A DNA stretch of 64,000 bases from Ensifer sp. WSM1721 (GCF_000513895.2 NZ_CP165782.1:1240001-1304000); one strand, 5' to 3'. Counted from the stretch's first letter, positions 40,611 to 50,825 are shown. Translations and numbers: made by a program. Notes: generated by a model not told the origin, from the letters alone.

Positions 40611-42061
40611 CGGGCGCAACGATCCTCGTAGCGGATGACGACGCTGCCATTCGCACCGTGCTCAACCAGGCCCTGAGCCGTGCCGGATACGACGTGCGGA
40701 TTACCTCCAATGCGGCGACCCTCTGGCGCTGGATTGCCGCCGGCGATGGCGACCTGGTCGTCACCGACGTCGTGATGCCGGATGAGAATGCTTTCGATCT
40801 CCTGCCGCGGATCAAGAAGGCGCGACCGGATCTGCCGGTGCTGGTGATGAGTGCGCAGAACACCTTCATGACGGCGATCAAGGCATCGGAGAAGGGCGCC
40901 TACGATTATCTGCCGAAGCCTTTCGACCTGACCGAGCTCATCGGCATTATCGGCCGGGCGCTTGCCGAGCCGAAGCGCCGCCCTTCCAAGCTCGACGACG
41001 ACTCGCAGGACGGCATGCCGCTCGTCGGCCGCTCCGCCGCCATGCAGGAAATCTACCGGGTGCTGGCGCGCCTGATGCAGACCGACCTGACGCTGATGAT
41101 CACCGGCGAATCCGGCACCGGCAAGGAACTGGTCGCGCGTGCGCTGCACGACTATGGCAAACGGAGAAACGGCCCCTTCGTCGCGATCAACATGGCGGCG
41201 ATCCCGCGCGACCTCATCGAATCGGAACTGTTCGGCCATGAGAAGGGGGCATTCACAGGTGCGCAGACCCGCTCCACCGGCCGTTTCGAACAGGCCGAAG
41301 GCGGAACGCTCTTCCTCGATGAAATCGGCGACATGCCGATGGACGCTCAGACGCGGCTGCTGCGCGTGCTGCAGCAGGGCGAGTATACGACCGTCGGGGG
41401 CCGCACACCGATCCGCTCCGACGTGCGCATCGTCGCCGCGACGAACAAGGATCTGAAGCAGTCGATCAATCAGGGGCTTTTCCGCGAGGACCTCTATTAT
41501 CGCCTGAATGTCGTTCCGTTGCGCCTGCCGCCGCTCAGAGACCGCGCCGAGGATATTCCGGATCTTGTCCGCCATTTCGTCCAGCAGGCCGAAAAGGAGG
41601 GACTCGATGCCAAGCGCTTCGATCAGGAGGCGCTGGAACTGATGAAGGCGCATCCCTGGCCCGGCAATGTGCGCGAGCTCGAGAACCTCATCCGCCGCCT
41701 GACCGCACTTTATCCACAGGATGTCATCACCCGCGAAATCATCGAGAACGAACTGCGCTCGGAGGTCCCCGACAGTCCGATCGACAAGGCGACGGCCCGC
41801 AACGGTTCGATGTCGATCTCGCAGGCGGTCGAGGAAAACATGCGCCAGTATTTCGCAAGCTTTGGCGATGCCTTACCGCCTTCCGGCCTTTATGACCGCG
41901 TACTCGCGGAGATGGAATATCCGTTGATTCTCGCGGCGCTGACGGCCACGAGGGGCAACCAGATCAAGGCGGCCGATCTGCTCGGTCTCAACCGGAACAC
42001 GTTGCGCAAGAAGATCCGCGAGCTTGGCGTCTCAGTTTATCGCAGCTCGCGTAGCGCTTGA
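40607..42061 (+). CDS. ntrC: Nitrogen regulator NtrC, sigma-54 activator
   Basis: 484 aa. The receiver domain has the phosphorylated Asp54 ([15 protein letters not shown]) and acidic pocket VADDDAA. The AAA+ domain shows [14 protein letters not shown] (Walker A), a full GAFTGA loop in [16 protein letters not shown] and [10 protein letters not shown] (Walker B), so sigma-54 contact is intact. The C-terminal Fis-type helix-turn-helix is [20 protein letters not shown]. When phosphorylated it switches on nitrogen-scavenging genes. It is the last gene of its operon; ntrY follows after about 190 bases. Confidence 0.96.
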   Translation: MTGATILVADDDAAIRTVLNQALSRAGYDVRITSNAATLWRWIAAGDGDLVVTDVVMPDENAFDLLPRIKKARPDLPVLVMSAQNTFMTAIKASEKGAYDYLPKPFDLTELIGIIGRALAEPKRRPSKLDDDSQDGMPLVGRSAAMQEIYRVLARLMQTDLTLMITGESGTGKELVARALHDYGKRRNGPFVAINMAAIPRDLIESELFGHEKGAFTGAQTRSTGRFEQAEGGTLFLDEIGDMPMDAQTRLLRVLQQGEYTTVGGRTPIRSDVRIVAATNKDLKQSINQGLFREDLYYRLNVVPLRLPPLRDRAEDIPDLVRHFVQQAEKEGLDAKRFDQEALELMKAHPWPGNVRELENLIRRLTALYPQDVITREIIENELRSEVPDSPIDKATARNGSMSISQAVEENMRQYFASFGDALPPSGLYDRVLAEMEYPLILAALTATRGNQIKAADLLGLNRNTLRKKIRELGVSVYRSSRSA

Positions 42062-42253
42062 CTGAGATGCAACACCGTTGCATTTTCGCCACAATGCGTT
42101 GCTTGAACCTCCGGTAGCGTCGATTCGACAGCGCTTCGGTTGAGCCGGTGCGCACGGGGGCCATCCTGAACGGCGCCGCGTTCAATACTTAGGTCGGGAA
42201 GCGCAGGCTTGTGCCGGTGTCGTCCGTGCGCCGGTTTGGGGGAAGCATTTTTC

Positions 42254-44527
42254 ATGGTGGATGGAATGGCCTTGCCATTGGGCACGGAGGACGGTGTCAC
42301 TGCTGCCCAGGATCGGCGAGCTTCTTTCGCTTTGCCGGGGCTGATGCTGGCGACCGGCGCGCTGATCTGTGCCACCCTGTCGCTTCTCGTACTTCTTGGT
42401 CTGACCCCCATCCGGCCCGAGCGGAACATCGTGATTGCCTGCGCCGGCATCAACGGTATCTTCGTCATTGGCCTGATCTATCTCATCGCCCGCGAGATCC
42501 TGCGGCTTTTGAGGGCGCGCAGCAAGGGAAGGGCGGCGGCGCGGCTGCATGTGCGCATCGTCGCGCTGTTCTCGATCGTTGCGATTACTCCTGCCATCCT
42601 GGTCGCGATTTTCGCCAGCATCACTCTCGACGTCGGCCTCGACCGCTGGTTCTCGCTGCGCACGCAGGCGATCGTCAGCTCTTCGCTCAATGTCGCACAG
42701 GCCTATGTGCTGGAGAATGCCAGCTATCTCCAGGGCCAGACGGTTTCGATGGCCAACGACCTCGAGCGCAATCGCCAGCTCTACAGCCTCGACCGCACCG
42801 GCTTCATCGAGCTGATGACGCGTCAGGCGCGAGGCCGCGGCATGCTCGGCGCGTTTCTTGTGCGCGCCGACGGGAGCGCCATACTTCAGGCCAATATCTC
42901 GACCGACCGGCCGCTGCCCGCCATTCCGCAGGATGCGCTGAAAAGCACCGTCGCCGGTCAGCCGACGCTTATACCTCCGGGCGTCACCAACCTGGTGGGC
43001 GCGGTCGTTCCGCTCGAGAACATTCCGGGCACTTATCTCTACACCGTGCGCAACGTCGATCCCGAAGTCATGCGCTCCATGCGGCTGATGGAGGAGAACA
43101 CCGCCGAGTACAAGACGCTCGAGGCGGGGCGCACGTCGCTGCAGATCGCCTTCGGCGTCCTTTACATCGGCTTCGCTCTGATCGTGCTCCTGGCGGCGAT
43201 CTGGACCGCGATCGCGGTCGCCGACCGCATCGTTCGGCCGATCCGGCAGTTGATCGGCGCGGCCGATAGCGTCGCCTCCGGCAATCTCGATGTGGTGGTG
43301 CCCGTTCGCGCCGTCGATGGCGATGTCGGTAACCTGTCGCGTACCTTCAACAAGATGGTCAGCGAGATCCGCACCCAACAGGAGCAGATCCTGGTGGCGA
43401 AGGACGAGGTCGATCAGCGGCGCCGGTTCATAGAGGCGGTGCTTTCCGGCGTCACCGCAGCGGTCATCGGCGTCGGCAGGGACCGTCGCATCACCATTTT
43501 CAATCCCTCATCCGAAGAGGTCCTCCGTAGGGACGCCGCCGGGCTCATTGGAGCGAGCCTCAGCGAGATTGCGCCGGAGATCGAAGCGGTGCTCGTCGAG
43601 GCCGAAAGCCGCTACCGCAACGATTATCGTAAGCAGATCAACATCATGCGTGGCGGAACCGAGCGGACACTGAACGTCCAGGTAACGCGGGAGGAGGGCG
43701 ACGAATCGCACGGCTCCTACGTCATCACCATCGACGACATCACGGATCTGGTGATCGCGCAACGTTCCACCGCCTGGGCGGACGTCGCCCGCCGCATCGC
43801 GCACGAGATCAAGAATCCGTTGACGCCGATCCAGCTTTCGGCCGAAAGGCTGAGGCGCCGGTACGGTAAGCAGATAGACCAGGAAGACAGAGCTGTCTTC
43901 GACCAGTGCACGGACACGATCGTACGCCAGGTGGAGGACATCGGCCGCATGGTGGACGAATTCTCGGCCTTTGCGCGCATGCCCAAGCCGACGAAGGAAA
44001 AGTCCGACCTCCGGGCGATCCTGAAAGACGCCGTCTTCCTGCGCGAGATGGGCAACAACCACATCACCTTCGTGCGCGATTTCGGCGACGAACCGCTCGA
44101 GGGGCAGTTCGACAGCCGCATGCTCGGCCAAGCTTTCGGCAACATCGTCAAGAATGCGGTGGAGGCGATCGAGGCGGTGCCGGCGGGTGCGGCGCGGACA
44201 ACGCCGAAAATCCTCATTCGTTCCCGGCGCGACGGCGCCACTGCACGCTATGTCGTCGATGTCATCGACAACGGCAAGGGGCTGCCGACCGAGAACCGGC
44301 ACCGGATTCTGGAGCCGTACATGACGATGCGCGAGAAAGGGACGGGGCTCGGCCTCGCAATCGTCAAGAAGATCATTGAGGACCATGGCGGGCAACTGGA
44401 GCTGCACGACGCACCGGCGGATTTCGACGGCGGTGTCGGGGCGATGATCCGGGTGATTCTGCCGCCTGCCGGAGAAACCGGAGGCGAAAATACTGTGAAA
44501 GATAAGGGCAATACCAATGGCGGCTGA
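42254..44527 (+). CDS. ntrY: Nitrogen-related transmembrane sensor kinase NtrY
   Basis: 757 aa from the ATG at 42254. Several membrane helices near the N-terminus (GLMLATGALICATLSLLVLL, IACAGINGIFVIGLIYLIAR, IVALFSIVAITPAILVAIFA) precede an extracytoplasmic region and a further helix (FGVLYIGFALIVLLAAIW). A HAMP linker, a PAS domain (LSGVTAAVIGVGRDRRITIF) and the kinase core follow. The H-box is [20 protein letters not shown] and the G-box TMREKGTGLGLAIVKKII. Its stop overlaps the ntrX start by 11 bases. NtrY phosphorylates NtrX. Confidence 0.95.
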   Translation: MVDGMALPLGTEDGVTAAQDRRASFALPGLMLATGALICATLSLLVLLGLTPIRPERNIVIACAGINGIFVIGLIYLIAREILRLLRARSKGRAAARLHVRIVALFSIVAITPAILVAIFASITLDVGLDRWFSLRTQAIVSSSLNVAQAYVLENASYLQGQTVSMANDLERNRQLYSLDRTGFIELMTRQARGRGMLGAFLVRADGSAILQANISTDRPLPAIPQDALKSTVAGQPTLIPPGVTNLVGAVVPLENIPGTYLYTVRNVDPEVMRSMRLMEENTAEYKTLEAGRTSLQIAFGVLYIGFALIVLLAAIWTAIAVADRIVRPIRQLIGAADSVASGNLDVVVPVRAVDGDVGNLSRTFNKMVSEIRTQQEQILVAKDEVDQRRRFIEAVLSGVTAAVIGVGRDRRITIFNPSSEEVLRRDAAGLIGASLSEIAPEIEAVLVEAESRYRNDYRKQINIMRGGTERTLNVQVTREEGDESHGSYVITIDDITDLVIAQRSTAWADVARRIAHEIKNPLTPIQLSAERLRRRYGKQIDQEDRAVFDQCTDTIVRQVEDIGRMVDEFSAFARMPKPTKEKSDLRAILKDAVFLREMGNNHITFVRDFGDEPLEGQFDSRMLGQAFGNIVKNAVEAIEAVPAGAARTTPKILIRSRRDGATARYVVDVIDNGKGLPTENRHRILEPYMTMREKGTGLGLAIVKKIIEDHGGQLELHDAPADFDGGVGAMIRVILPPAGETGGENTVKDKGNTNGG

Positions 44528-45881
44528 TATTCTGGTTGTGGATGATGAGGAAGATATCCGTGAGATCGTCTCCGGTATCCTGTCGGACGAAGGCCATGAG
44601 ACGCGGACCGCTTACGACAGCGACAGCGCGCTTGCGGCGATCAACGACCGCGTGCCGCGACTCATTTTCCTCGACATCTGGATGCAAGGTAGCAAGCTCG
44701 ATGGGCTGGCGCTTCTCGACGAGATCAAGAGCCGCCATCCCGATTTGCCTGTGGTGATGATCTCGGGTCATGGCAATATCGAGACGGCCGTTTCCGCCAT
44801 CAAGCGCGGTGCCTATGATTTCATCGAGAAGCCATTCAAGGCGGATCGGCTCATCCTCATTGCCGAGCGCGCACTCGAAAATTCGAAGCTCAAGCGCGAA
44901 GTCTCCGAACTGAAGAAGAAATCCGGAGATCCGGTGGAGCTCATCGGGACCTCCGTCGCCGTGTCGCAACTGCGCCAGATGATCGACAAGGTGGCGCCGA
45001 CCAACAGCCGCATCATGATCCAGGGGCCGTCCGGTTCCGGCAAGGAACTGGTCGCGCGGATGATTCACCGCAAGTCCGCGCGAGCGAACGGTCCTTTCGT
45101 GGCGCTGAATGCCGCCGCGATCACGCCGGACAGGATGGAGATCGCTCTTTTCGGCACCGAGGGCACTGCCGGCCAGCCGCGCCGCACCGGCGCGCTCGAG
45201 GAGGCTCATGGAGGCATCCTCTATCTCGATGAGGTCGGCGAGATGCCGCGTGAGACGCAGAACAAGATCCTGCGCGTTCTCGTCGATCAGCAGTTCGAGC
45301 GCGTGGGTGGTTCGAAGCGCGTCAAGGTGGATGTCCGTATCATCTCCTCGACCGCGTACAACCTCGAGAACATGATCGCGGAAGGACTTTTTCGCGAAGA
45401 CCTCTACCACCGGTTAGCGGTGATCCCGGTTCGCGTGCCGGCCCTTGCCGAGAGACGGGAGGACATCCCCTTTCTCGTCGACATGTTCATGCGCCAGGTG
45501 AGTGAACAGGCGGGTATCCGCCCGCGCAGGATGGGCGAGGATGCGCTCGCCGTGCTGCAGGCGCATGACTGGCCGGGCAACATCCGGCAGTTGCGCAACA
45601 ACATAGAGCGCCTGATGATTCTCGCACGAAGCGACGGGCCGGATACGCCGATCAGCGCCGACATGCTGCCCAATGAGGTCGGAGATACCTTGCCGAAGAT
45701 TTCCGCCCAGGGCGATCAGCACATTATGACCCTGCCGCTGCGTGAGGCGCGTGAAATGTTCGAGCGCGATTATTTGATCGCCCAGATCAACCGGTTCGGC
45801 GGAAATATCTCGCGCACCGCGGAATTTGTCGGCATGGAGCGCTCCGCCCTTCACCGCAAACTGAAATCGCTGGGTGTATGA
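44517..45881 (+). CDS. ntrX: Response regulator NtrX
   Basis: 454 aa. The receiver domain carries Asp53 (LIFLDIWMQGSKLDG). The AAA+ domain has Walker A IQGPSGSGKELVARMI and Walker B GGILYLDEVGEMPR. At the place where NtrC has GAFTGA this protein has FGTEGTAGQPRRTG, so the sigma-54 contacting loop is missing. The C-terminal Fis-type helix-turn-helix is GGNISRTAEFVGMERSALHR. NtrX in alphaproteobacteria acts as a direct regulator of nitrogen, redox and cell-envelope genes, which agrees with the missing loop. Confidence 0.95.
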   Translation: MAADILVVDDEEDIREIVSGILSDEGHETRTAYDSDSALAAINDRVPRLIFLDIWMQGSKLDGLALLDEIKSRHPDLPVVMISGHGNIETAVSAIKRGAYDFIEKPFKADRLILIAERALENSKLKREVSELKKKSGDPVELIGTSVAVSQLRQMIDKVAPTNSRIMIQGPSGSGKELVARMIHRKSARANGPFVALNAAAITPDRMEIALFGTEGTAGQPRRTGALEEAHGGILYLDEVGEMPRETQNKILRVLVDQQFERVGGSKRVKVDVRIISSTAYNLENMIAEGLFREDLYHRLAVIPVRVPALAERREDIPFLVDMFMRQVSEQAGIRPRRMGEDALAVLQAHDWPGNIRQLRNNIERLMILARSDGPDTPISADMLPNEVGDTLPKISAQGDQHIMTLPLREAREMFERDYLIAQINRFGGNISRTAEFVGMERSALHRKLKSLGV

Positions 45882-45961
45882 TTCGAAATCGGCACAGAGT
45901 GGATTTCCCGCCATGCGTCGAACGATTCGAGAAGGCCTGTCCGAGGACTTAAGGAACAGCG

Positions 45962-47338
45962 ATGAAAGTGATCATATGCGGGGCAGGGCAAGTCGGCTAC
46001 GGCATTGCCGAACGACTGTCGCGGGAGAACAATGACGTCTCGGTGATCGACACCTCCGCCGCGCTGATTGCCCACATAACCGAGACGCTGGACGTGCGAG
46101 GCTATGTCGGCCACGGCGCACATCCGGAAGTGCTGGCGAAGGCCGGCGCCGATCAGGCTGACATGATTATCGCCGTGACGCTGTTCGACGAGGTCAACAT
46201 CGTCGCCTGCGAAGTGGCGCACGCGATCTTCAACGTGCCGACAAAGGTGGCCCGTATCCGGGCGCAGGCCTATCTGGCGCCGGAATATTCCGACCTCTTC
46301 TCACGCGAGAACGTGCCGATCGATGTTACGATTTCGCCGGAAATCGAGGTGGGGAGGCTCGTGCTGCGCCGTATCTCCTTTCCAGGCGCGACGGATGTCG
46401 TACGTTTCGCCGACGACCGCATCGCCATGCTGGCGATCGAGTGCATGGAGGATTGCCCTGTCGTCGACACGCCCCTCCAGCAACTGAGCGAACTCTTCCC
46501 CGATCTGCTCGCAACCGTCACCGGCATCTTCCGGGATGGCAAATTGATCATCCCGCATTCGTCCGATGAGCTGAAAACCGGCGATCTCGCCTATGTCGTC
46601 TGTGACCGCGACCAGGCGCGCCGTACGCTGGCGCTCTTCGGCCACGAGGAGCAGGAAGCGCGCAGGATCGTCATACTGGGCGCCGGCAATATCGGCTATT
46701 TCGTCGCCCGGACGATCGAGGAGCAGCAGCCCCGCATGCGGGTCAAGCTCATCGAGAGTGACCGCGATCGCGCCGTCCTCGTCGCCGACAAGCTCAACAG
46801 CGCAGTGGTCCTGCATGGCTCGGCCATGGACCAGCGGATCCTGATGCAGGCCGACGTCCAGGATGCCGATCTCGTCGTCGCGCTAACGAACAACGATCAG
46901 ATCAATATTCTCGGCAGCATGATGGCCAGGCGCCTCGGGGCGAAGTCGACGCTCGTGCTGATCAACGAACCCGCCTATCAGGATTTCGCCGGCACCGCGG
47001 GGGTCGACGCCTATATCAACCCGCGGGCCGTGACCATTTCGCGTGTGCTGCAGCATGTGCGGAAGGGCCGAATCCGATCGGTCTACGCCGTCCAAAACGG
47101 TGTGGCGGAGGTGATTGAGGCGGAAGCGCTTGAAACCTCTCCGCTGGTCGGCAAGGCGCTGCGCGAGCTTGAATTGCCGGAGGGCATTCGCATCGGTGCG
47201 CTCTATCGCGACAAGGCCTATATCCGCCCCGATGGCGATACGCGGATAAAGGCGAAGGATCGCGTGGTCCTGCTTGCCGCTGCCGAAGCCGTCCGCGACG
47301 TCGAACAGCTTTTCCGAGTGAGCATCCAGTATTTCTGA
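45962..47338 (+). CDS. trkA: Trk potassium uptake regulator TrkA
   Basis: 458 aa with two RCK repeats. The first begins MKVIICGAGQVGYGIAERLS with the NAD Rossmann glycines. The second, at about residue 233, begins ARRIVILGAGNIGYFVARTI. Each is followed by a TrkA-C module, the last containing LVGKALRELELPEGIRIGAL. TrkA is a soluble ring that binds NAD and gates the TrkH or TrkG potassium channel. The position behind ntrYX is a conserved rhizobial arrangement. The channel gene itself is not in the window. Confidence 0.95.
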   Translation: MKVIICGAGQVGYGIAERLSRENNDVSVIDTSAALIAHITETLDVRGYVGHGAHPEVLAKAGADQADMIIAVTLFDEVNIVACEVAHAIFNVPTKVARIRAQAYLAPEYSDLFSRENVPIDVTISPEIEVGRLVLRRISFPGATDVVRFADDRIAMLAIECMEDCPVVDTPLQQLSELFPDLLATVTGIFRDGKLIIPHSSDELKTGDLAYVVCDRDQARRTLALFGHEEQEARRIVILGAGNIGYFVARTIEEQQPRMRVKLIESDRDRAVLVADKLNSAVVLHGSAMDQRILMQADVQDADLVVALTNNDQINILGSMMARRLGAKSTLVLINEPAYQDFAGTAGVDAYINPRAVTISRVLQHVRKGRIRSVYAVQNGVAEVIEAEALETSPLVGKALRELELPEGIRIGALYRDKAYIRPDGDTRIKAKDRVVLLAAAEAVRDVEQLFRVSIQYF

Positions 47339-47347
47339 GGCCGTCCC

Positions 47348-48211
47348 ATGCCGAGAGTAGCCTATGTCAACGGGGCCTATGTACCCCACGCTGAAGCCGC
47401 CATTCACGTGGAGGATCGCGGCTACCAGTTTGCCGACGGCGTCTACGAGGTCTGCGAAGTGCGGCACGGCTTCATCGTCGATCTTCGCCGCCACCTCGAT
47501 CGCCTCGACCGTTCCCTGAACGAGCTCGGCATCGGCTGGCCGATGAGCCGGGCGGCGCTGACCCATGTCATTCGCGAGGTGCTCCGCCGGAACCGGGTCA
47601 GGAACGGCCTCTTCTATCTCCAGGTCACCCGTGGGGTTGCCCGTCGGGATCACGTCTTCCCGTCAAAGGACACGCCGCCGTCGATCGTCGTCACGGCGAA
47701 GCGGACGGACGCCGCGGCGATCGCCCGGAAGAATACCGAGGGCATCTCGGCGATAACGGTGCCGGAAAACCGCTGGGATCGCGTTGACATCAAAACCGTC
47801 GGTCTCCTCCCGAACGTTCTAGCCCGCCAGAAGGCGAAGGAACTCGGCGCGCAGGAAGCAATCTTCATCGATGCGGACGGCACGGTCAAAGAAGGGGCGG
47901 CGACGAATGTGTGGATCGTCGACAGGGACGGGGTCTTGCGCACGCGCCCGGCGGAGCATGGCATTCTCCGCGGCGTGACGCGGACGACGCTCATGGACGT
48001 GGCAAAGCCGCTCGGCGTGAAGATTGAGGAAAAGGCTTTTTCTGTGGAGGAAATGCTTGCGGCCCGGGAGGTTTTCGTGACCGCCGCCACCAGCATTTGT
48101 TTCCCGGTTGTCTCCATAGACGGGAAGACCATCGGCAACGGCCATCCGGGAAGCATAGCGCAGAATATTCGCGAAGCCTTTTTCGACATTGCGGAAAAGA
48201 CATTGATTTGA
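47348..48211 (+). CDS. D-amino-acid aminotransferase (class IV PLP enzyme)
   Basis: 287 aa. Class IV features are clear: YVNGAYVPHAEAAIHVEDRG and YQFADGVYEVCEV at the start. VDIKTVGLLPNVLARQKAKE contains the PLP lysine near residue 146 or in this stretch, then EAIFIDADGTVKEGAATNVW, and GILRGVTRTTLMDVA binds phosphate. FAVxSVYEV-type entry residues suggest the D-alanine type rather than branched-chain aminotransferase. It may feed D-glutamate or D-alanine to peptidoglycan. It begins 9 bases after trkA. Confidence 0.85.
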   Translation: MPRVAYVNGAYVPHAEAAIHVEDRGYQFADGVYEVCEVRHGFIVDLRRHLDRLDRSLNELGIGWPMSRAALTHVIREVLRRNRVRNGLFYLQVTRGVARRDHVFPSKDTPPSIVVTAKRTDAAAIARKNTEGISAITVPENRWDRVDIKTVGLLPNVLARQKAKELGAQEAIFIDADGTVKEGAATNVWIVDRDGVLRTRPAEHGILRGVTRTTLMDVAKPLGVKIEEKAFSVEEMLAAREVFVTAATSICFPVVSIDGKTIGNGHPGSIAQNIREAFFDIAEKTLI

Positions 48212-48320
48212 TACCAAACTTGGAGAGGTGTCGGGGACGGTACTGTGACGCCTCGAAATCGCAGAATTTGACAAAAGGCCCCGGCGAAAAACGGCCGGCA
48301 AATAAGAAAGAAGCGGCGCG

Positions 48321-48563
48321 ATGGCGGAACGTTCTCAAAACTTGCAGGATCTCTTTCTCAATACGGTCCGCAAGCAAAAGATTTCTTTGACCATTTTCCT
48401 CATCAACGGCGTCAAACTGACGGGTGTCGTAACATCGTTTGACAATTTCTGTGTCCTGTTGCGCCGCGACGGCCATTCCCAGCTCGTCTACAAACACGCC
48501 ATCTCGACGATCATGCCGGGCCAACCGCTGCAGATGTTCGAGAATGAGGAAGCAGCATCCTGA
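48321..48563 (+). CDS. hfq: RNA-binding protein Hfq
   Basis: 80 aa, with AAGAAGCGGCG before the ATG. The Sm1 motif is [20 protein letters not shown] followed by [20 protein letters not shown]. The Sm2 motif is [17 protein letters not shown]. The KxHxI signature (YKHAIS) is present. The ring binds small RNAs and A-rich mRNA tails. In rhizobia it supports post-transcriptional control of nitrogen and amino-acid uptake genes. It is 6 bases ahead of hflX. Confidence 0.97.
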
Positions 48564-48569
48564 CGGGAC

Positions 48570-49967
48570 GTGAGGAACATTACCAAGCGTGATTCAAAAT
48601 CGTCGTCGATCATCCCGGAGCTGGAGCGGCTCCGCGACGACACGCGCGCCGTCGTCGTCGTTCCGGTCCTGAAGAAGACCGGCAAACCATCCGCGGATGT
48701 CCTGACGCAGCCGATTACGCGTTCCGACGAGAGCCGGCTGGAAGAGGCGACGGGTCTGGCGCTTGCCATCGATCTCGACGTCGTTCACGGCACGATCGTG
48801 CCCGTCGCCCAGCCGAAACCCGGCACGTTGCTCGGCAGCGGCAAGATCGAGGAGATCGGCCATATCCTGAGCGAGAAGGACGCGGGCCTGGTGATCGTCG
48901 ACCACCCCCTGACACCGGTCCAGCAGCGCAATCTCGAAAAAGAATGGAACGCCAAGGTCATCGACCGTACGGGCCTCATTCTCGAAATCTTCGGCAGGCG
49001 CGCCTCCACCAAGGAAGGTACGCTTCAGGTCGACCTTGCCCATCTCAACTACCAAAAGGGCCGCCTGGTAAGGAGCTGGACCCACCTCGAACGCCAGCGC
49101 GGCGGGGCGGGCTTCATGGGCGGTCCGGGTGAAACGCAGATCGAAGCTGACCGCCGCCTGCTGCAGGAGAAGATCGTGCGGCTGGAGCGCGAGCTGGAGC
49201 AGGTGCGCCGCACCCGGCAACTTCACCGTTCGAAGCGCAAGAAGGTGCCGCACCCCATCGTAGCTCTGGTCGGCTATACGAACGCCGGTAAGTCGACGCT
49301 TTTCAACCGGATGACCGGAGCGGGCGTGCTCGCCGAGGACATGCTTTTCGCAACGCTCGACCCGACGCTCCGGCGCCTGAAGCTGCCGCACGGGCGCATG
49401 GTCATCCTCTCGGACACCGTAGGCTTCATCTCCGATCTTCCGACGCATCTGGTCGCGGCCTTCCGCGCCACGCTCGAAGAAGTCCTCGAAGCCGACCTGA
49501 TCCTGCATGTCCGCGACCTCTCCGATCCCGACAATCAGGCGCAGGCGGGTGACGTGTTGCGTATCCTTGCCGATCTCGGCATCGGCGAGAAGGAGGGGGC
49601 CGAGCGCATCGTCGAAGTCTGGAACAAGATCGACAAGCTCGAGCCGGAGGTGCGAGAGGCGCTGGTAAAGAAGGCTGCCCTTGCCGAGAACACCGTCGCG
49701 GTCTCCGCAATCACCGGCGACGGTGTCGACGAGCTTCTTGCTGAAATCGGCCGGCGCCTTTCAGGCGTCATGACAGAATGCACGGTCGTCCTCGGTCTTG
49801 ATCAACTGCAATTGCTGCCTTGGGTCTACGAGCATGCGATCGTGGATGGGCGCGAAGACCTCGAGGACGGACGGGTCGGCCTCGACCTGCGGCTGACCGA
49901 AGCGGAGGCCGCAGAGCTCGAGAGGCGATTGGGCAACGGACCGAAAGCGATCGAAGAGGATTGGTGA
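48570..49967 (+). CDS. hflX: GTPase HflX
   Basis: 465 aa from a GTG start placed 6 bases after hfq. The N-terminal HflX domain contains LLGSGKIEEIGHILSEKDAG, VIVDHPLTPVQQRNLEKEWN and VIDRTGLILEIFGRRASTKE. A central coiled coil (RRLLQEKIVRLERELEQVRR) leads to the G domain with GYTNAGKSTLFNRMT (G1), LSDTVGFISDLP (G3) and VWNKIDKLE (G4). HflX binds and splits ribosomes under stress. The hfq-hflX operon is widely conserved. Confidence 0.94.
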   Translation: MRNITKRDSKSSSIIPELERLRDDTRAVVVVPVLKKTGKPSADVLTQPITRSDESRLEEATGLALAIDLDVVHGTIVPVAQPKPGTLLGSGKIEEIGHILSEKDAGLVIVDHPLTPVQQRNLEKEWNAKVIDRTGLILEIFGRRASTKEGTLQVDLAHLNYQKGRLVRSWTHLERQRGGAGFMGGPGETQIEADRRLLQEKIVRLERELEQVRRTRQLHRSKRKKVPHPIVALVGYTNAGKSTLFNRMTGAGVLAEDMLFATLDPTLRRLKLPHGRMVILSDTVGFISDLPTHLVAAFRATLEEVLEADLILHVRDLSDPDNQAQAGDVLRILADLGIGEKEGAERIVEVWNKIDKLEPEVREALVKKAALAENTVAVSAITGDGVDELLAEIGRRLSGVMTECTVVLGLDQLQLLPWVYEHAIVDGREDLEDGRVGLDLRLTEAEAAELERRLGNGPKAIEEDW

Positions 49968-49999
49968 AATTGACGTAACGGTATGCCGCTACGTCAATT
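49968..49999. terminator. Perfect palindrome between hflX and mazG, likely shared terminator
   Basis: AATTGACGTA and TACGTCAATT are exact inverted repeats. Inside, CGG TATG CCG forms a further stem, giving a near-continuous 32-base palindrome. It begins immediately after the hflX stop and its right arm covers the mazG stop and last codons. Its symmetry suits termination in both directions, but no long T tract is present. Confidence 0.55.
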
Positions 50000-50822
50000 G
50001 TCTCTCGATCGCCTTCGCCGCCTGCCAGAGTTCTTCCATGCGCTCCAGCGAAGCGGCATCGAGCGTCTCGCCGCCCGCTTCCAGCTCCTGTTCGATGTGG
50101 CCGAAGCGGCGTCGAAACTTGGTGTTGGTACCGCGCAGCGCCATTTCCGGGTCGGTGCCGATGTGACGGCCGATATTAACCATTGCGAAGATAAGATCGC
50201 CGAGTTCGTCCGCGACCTTTCGCTGGTCCCCATCCTTGAGCGCTTGCCGCAACTCGCCGATCTCTTCCTCGATCTTGTCGAGGATCGGCTCCGGTTCCGA
50301 CCAGTCGAAACCGACCTTTGCCGCACGTTCCTGAAGCTTCAGGGCTTCCACAAGCGCCGGGAAACTCCGCTGAACGGAGCCGAGATGGCCGGCTTCCGTT
50401 TCTTGCGGCTGACCGCGCTTCAGGCGCCGCTGCCGTCGGTCCGCCTTTTCCGCCTGCTTGATCTCTTCCCATTGCAGCTTCACGGCCTCCGGCGTCTCCG
50501 CGTCGGAGCGGGCGAAGACATGCGGATGGCGGCGGATCATCTTGCGGGTGATGGCTTCGACGACGTCGCCGAAGGAAAATTCGCCTGCCTCCTCCGCCAT
50601 GCGTGCATGGAACACGACCTGCAACAGCAGATCGCCGAGCTCGTCGCAGAGATCGTCCATGTCGTGGCGCTCGATCGCGTCGGCAACCTCATAGGCCTCT
50701 TCGATCGTGTAGGGCTTTATCGTTTCGAAGGTCTGGACGACGTCCCAGGGGCAGCCGGTCTCGGGGTCGCGAAGGGCGGCCATGATCTCGAGCAGGCGTT
50801 GAATGTCGCGTGAGGGTTCCAT
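49989..50822 (-). CDS. mazG: Nucleoside triphosphate pyrophosphohydrolase MazG
   Basis: 277 aa with two MazG modules. The first has LLEIMAALRDPETGCPWDVV and EEAYEVADAIERHDMDDLCD with the E-x2-E and E-x2-D metal residues (ELGDLLLQVVFHARM). The second repeats the pattern in EEEIGELRQALKDGDQRKVA and DELGDLIFAMVNIGRHIG. The enzyme hydrolyses NTPs, possibly damaged ones, to NMP and pyrophosphate. It is 3 bases downstream of the deaminase gene on the same strand, so the two share an operon. Confidence 0.94.
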   Translation of the reverse strand: MEPSRDIQRLLEIMAALRDPETGCPWDVVQTFETIKPYTIEEAYEVADAIERHDMDDLCDELGDLLLQVVFHARMAEEAGEFSFGDVVEAITRKMIRRHPHVFARSDAETPEAVKLQWEEIKQAEKADRRQRRLKRGQPQETEAGHLGSVQRSFPALVEALKLQERAAKVGFDWSEPEPILDKIEEEIGELRQALKDGDQRKVADELGDLIFAMVNIGRHIGTDPEMALRGTNTKFRRRFGHIEQELEAGGETLDAASLERMEELWQAAKAIERQLT

Positions 50823-50825
50823 GGT

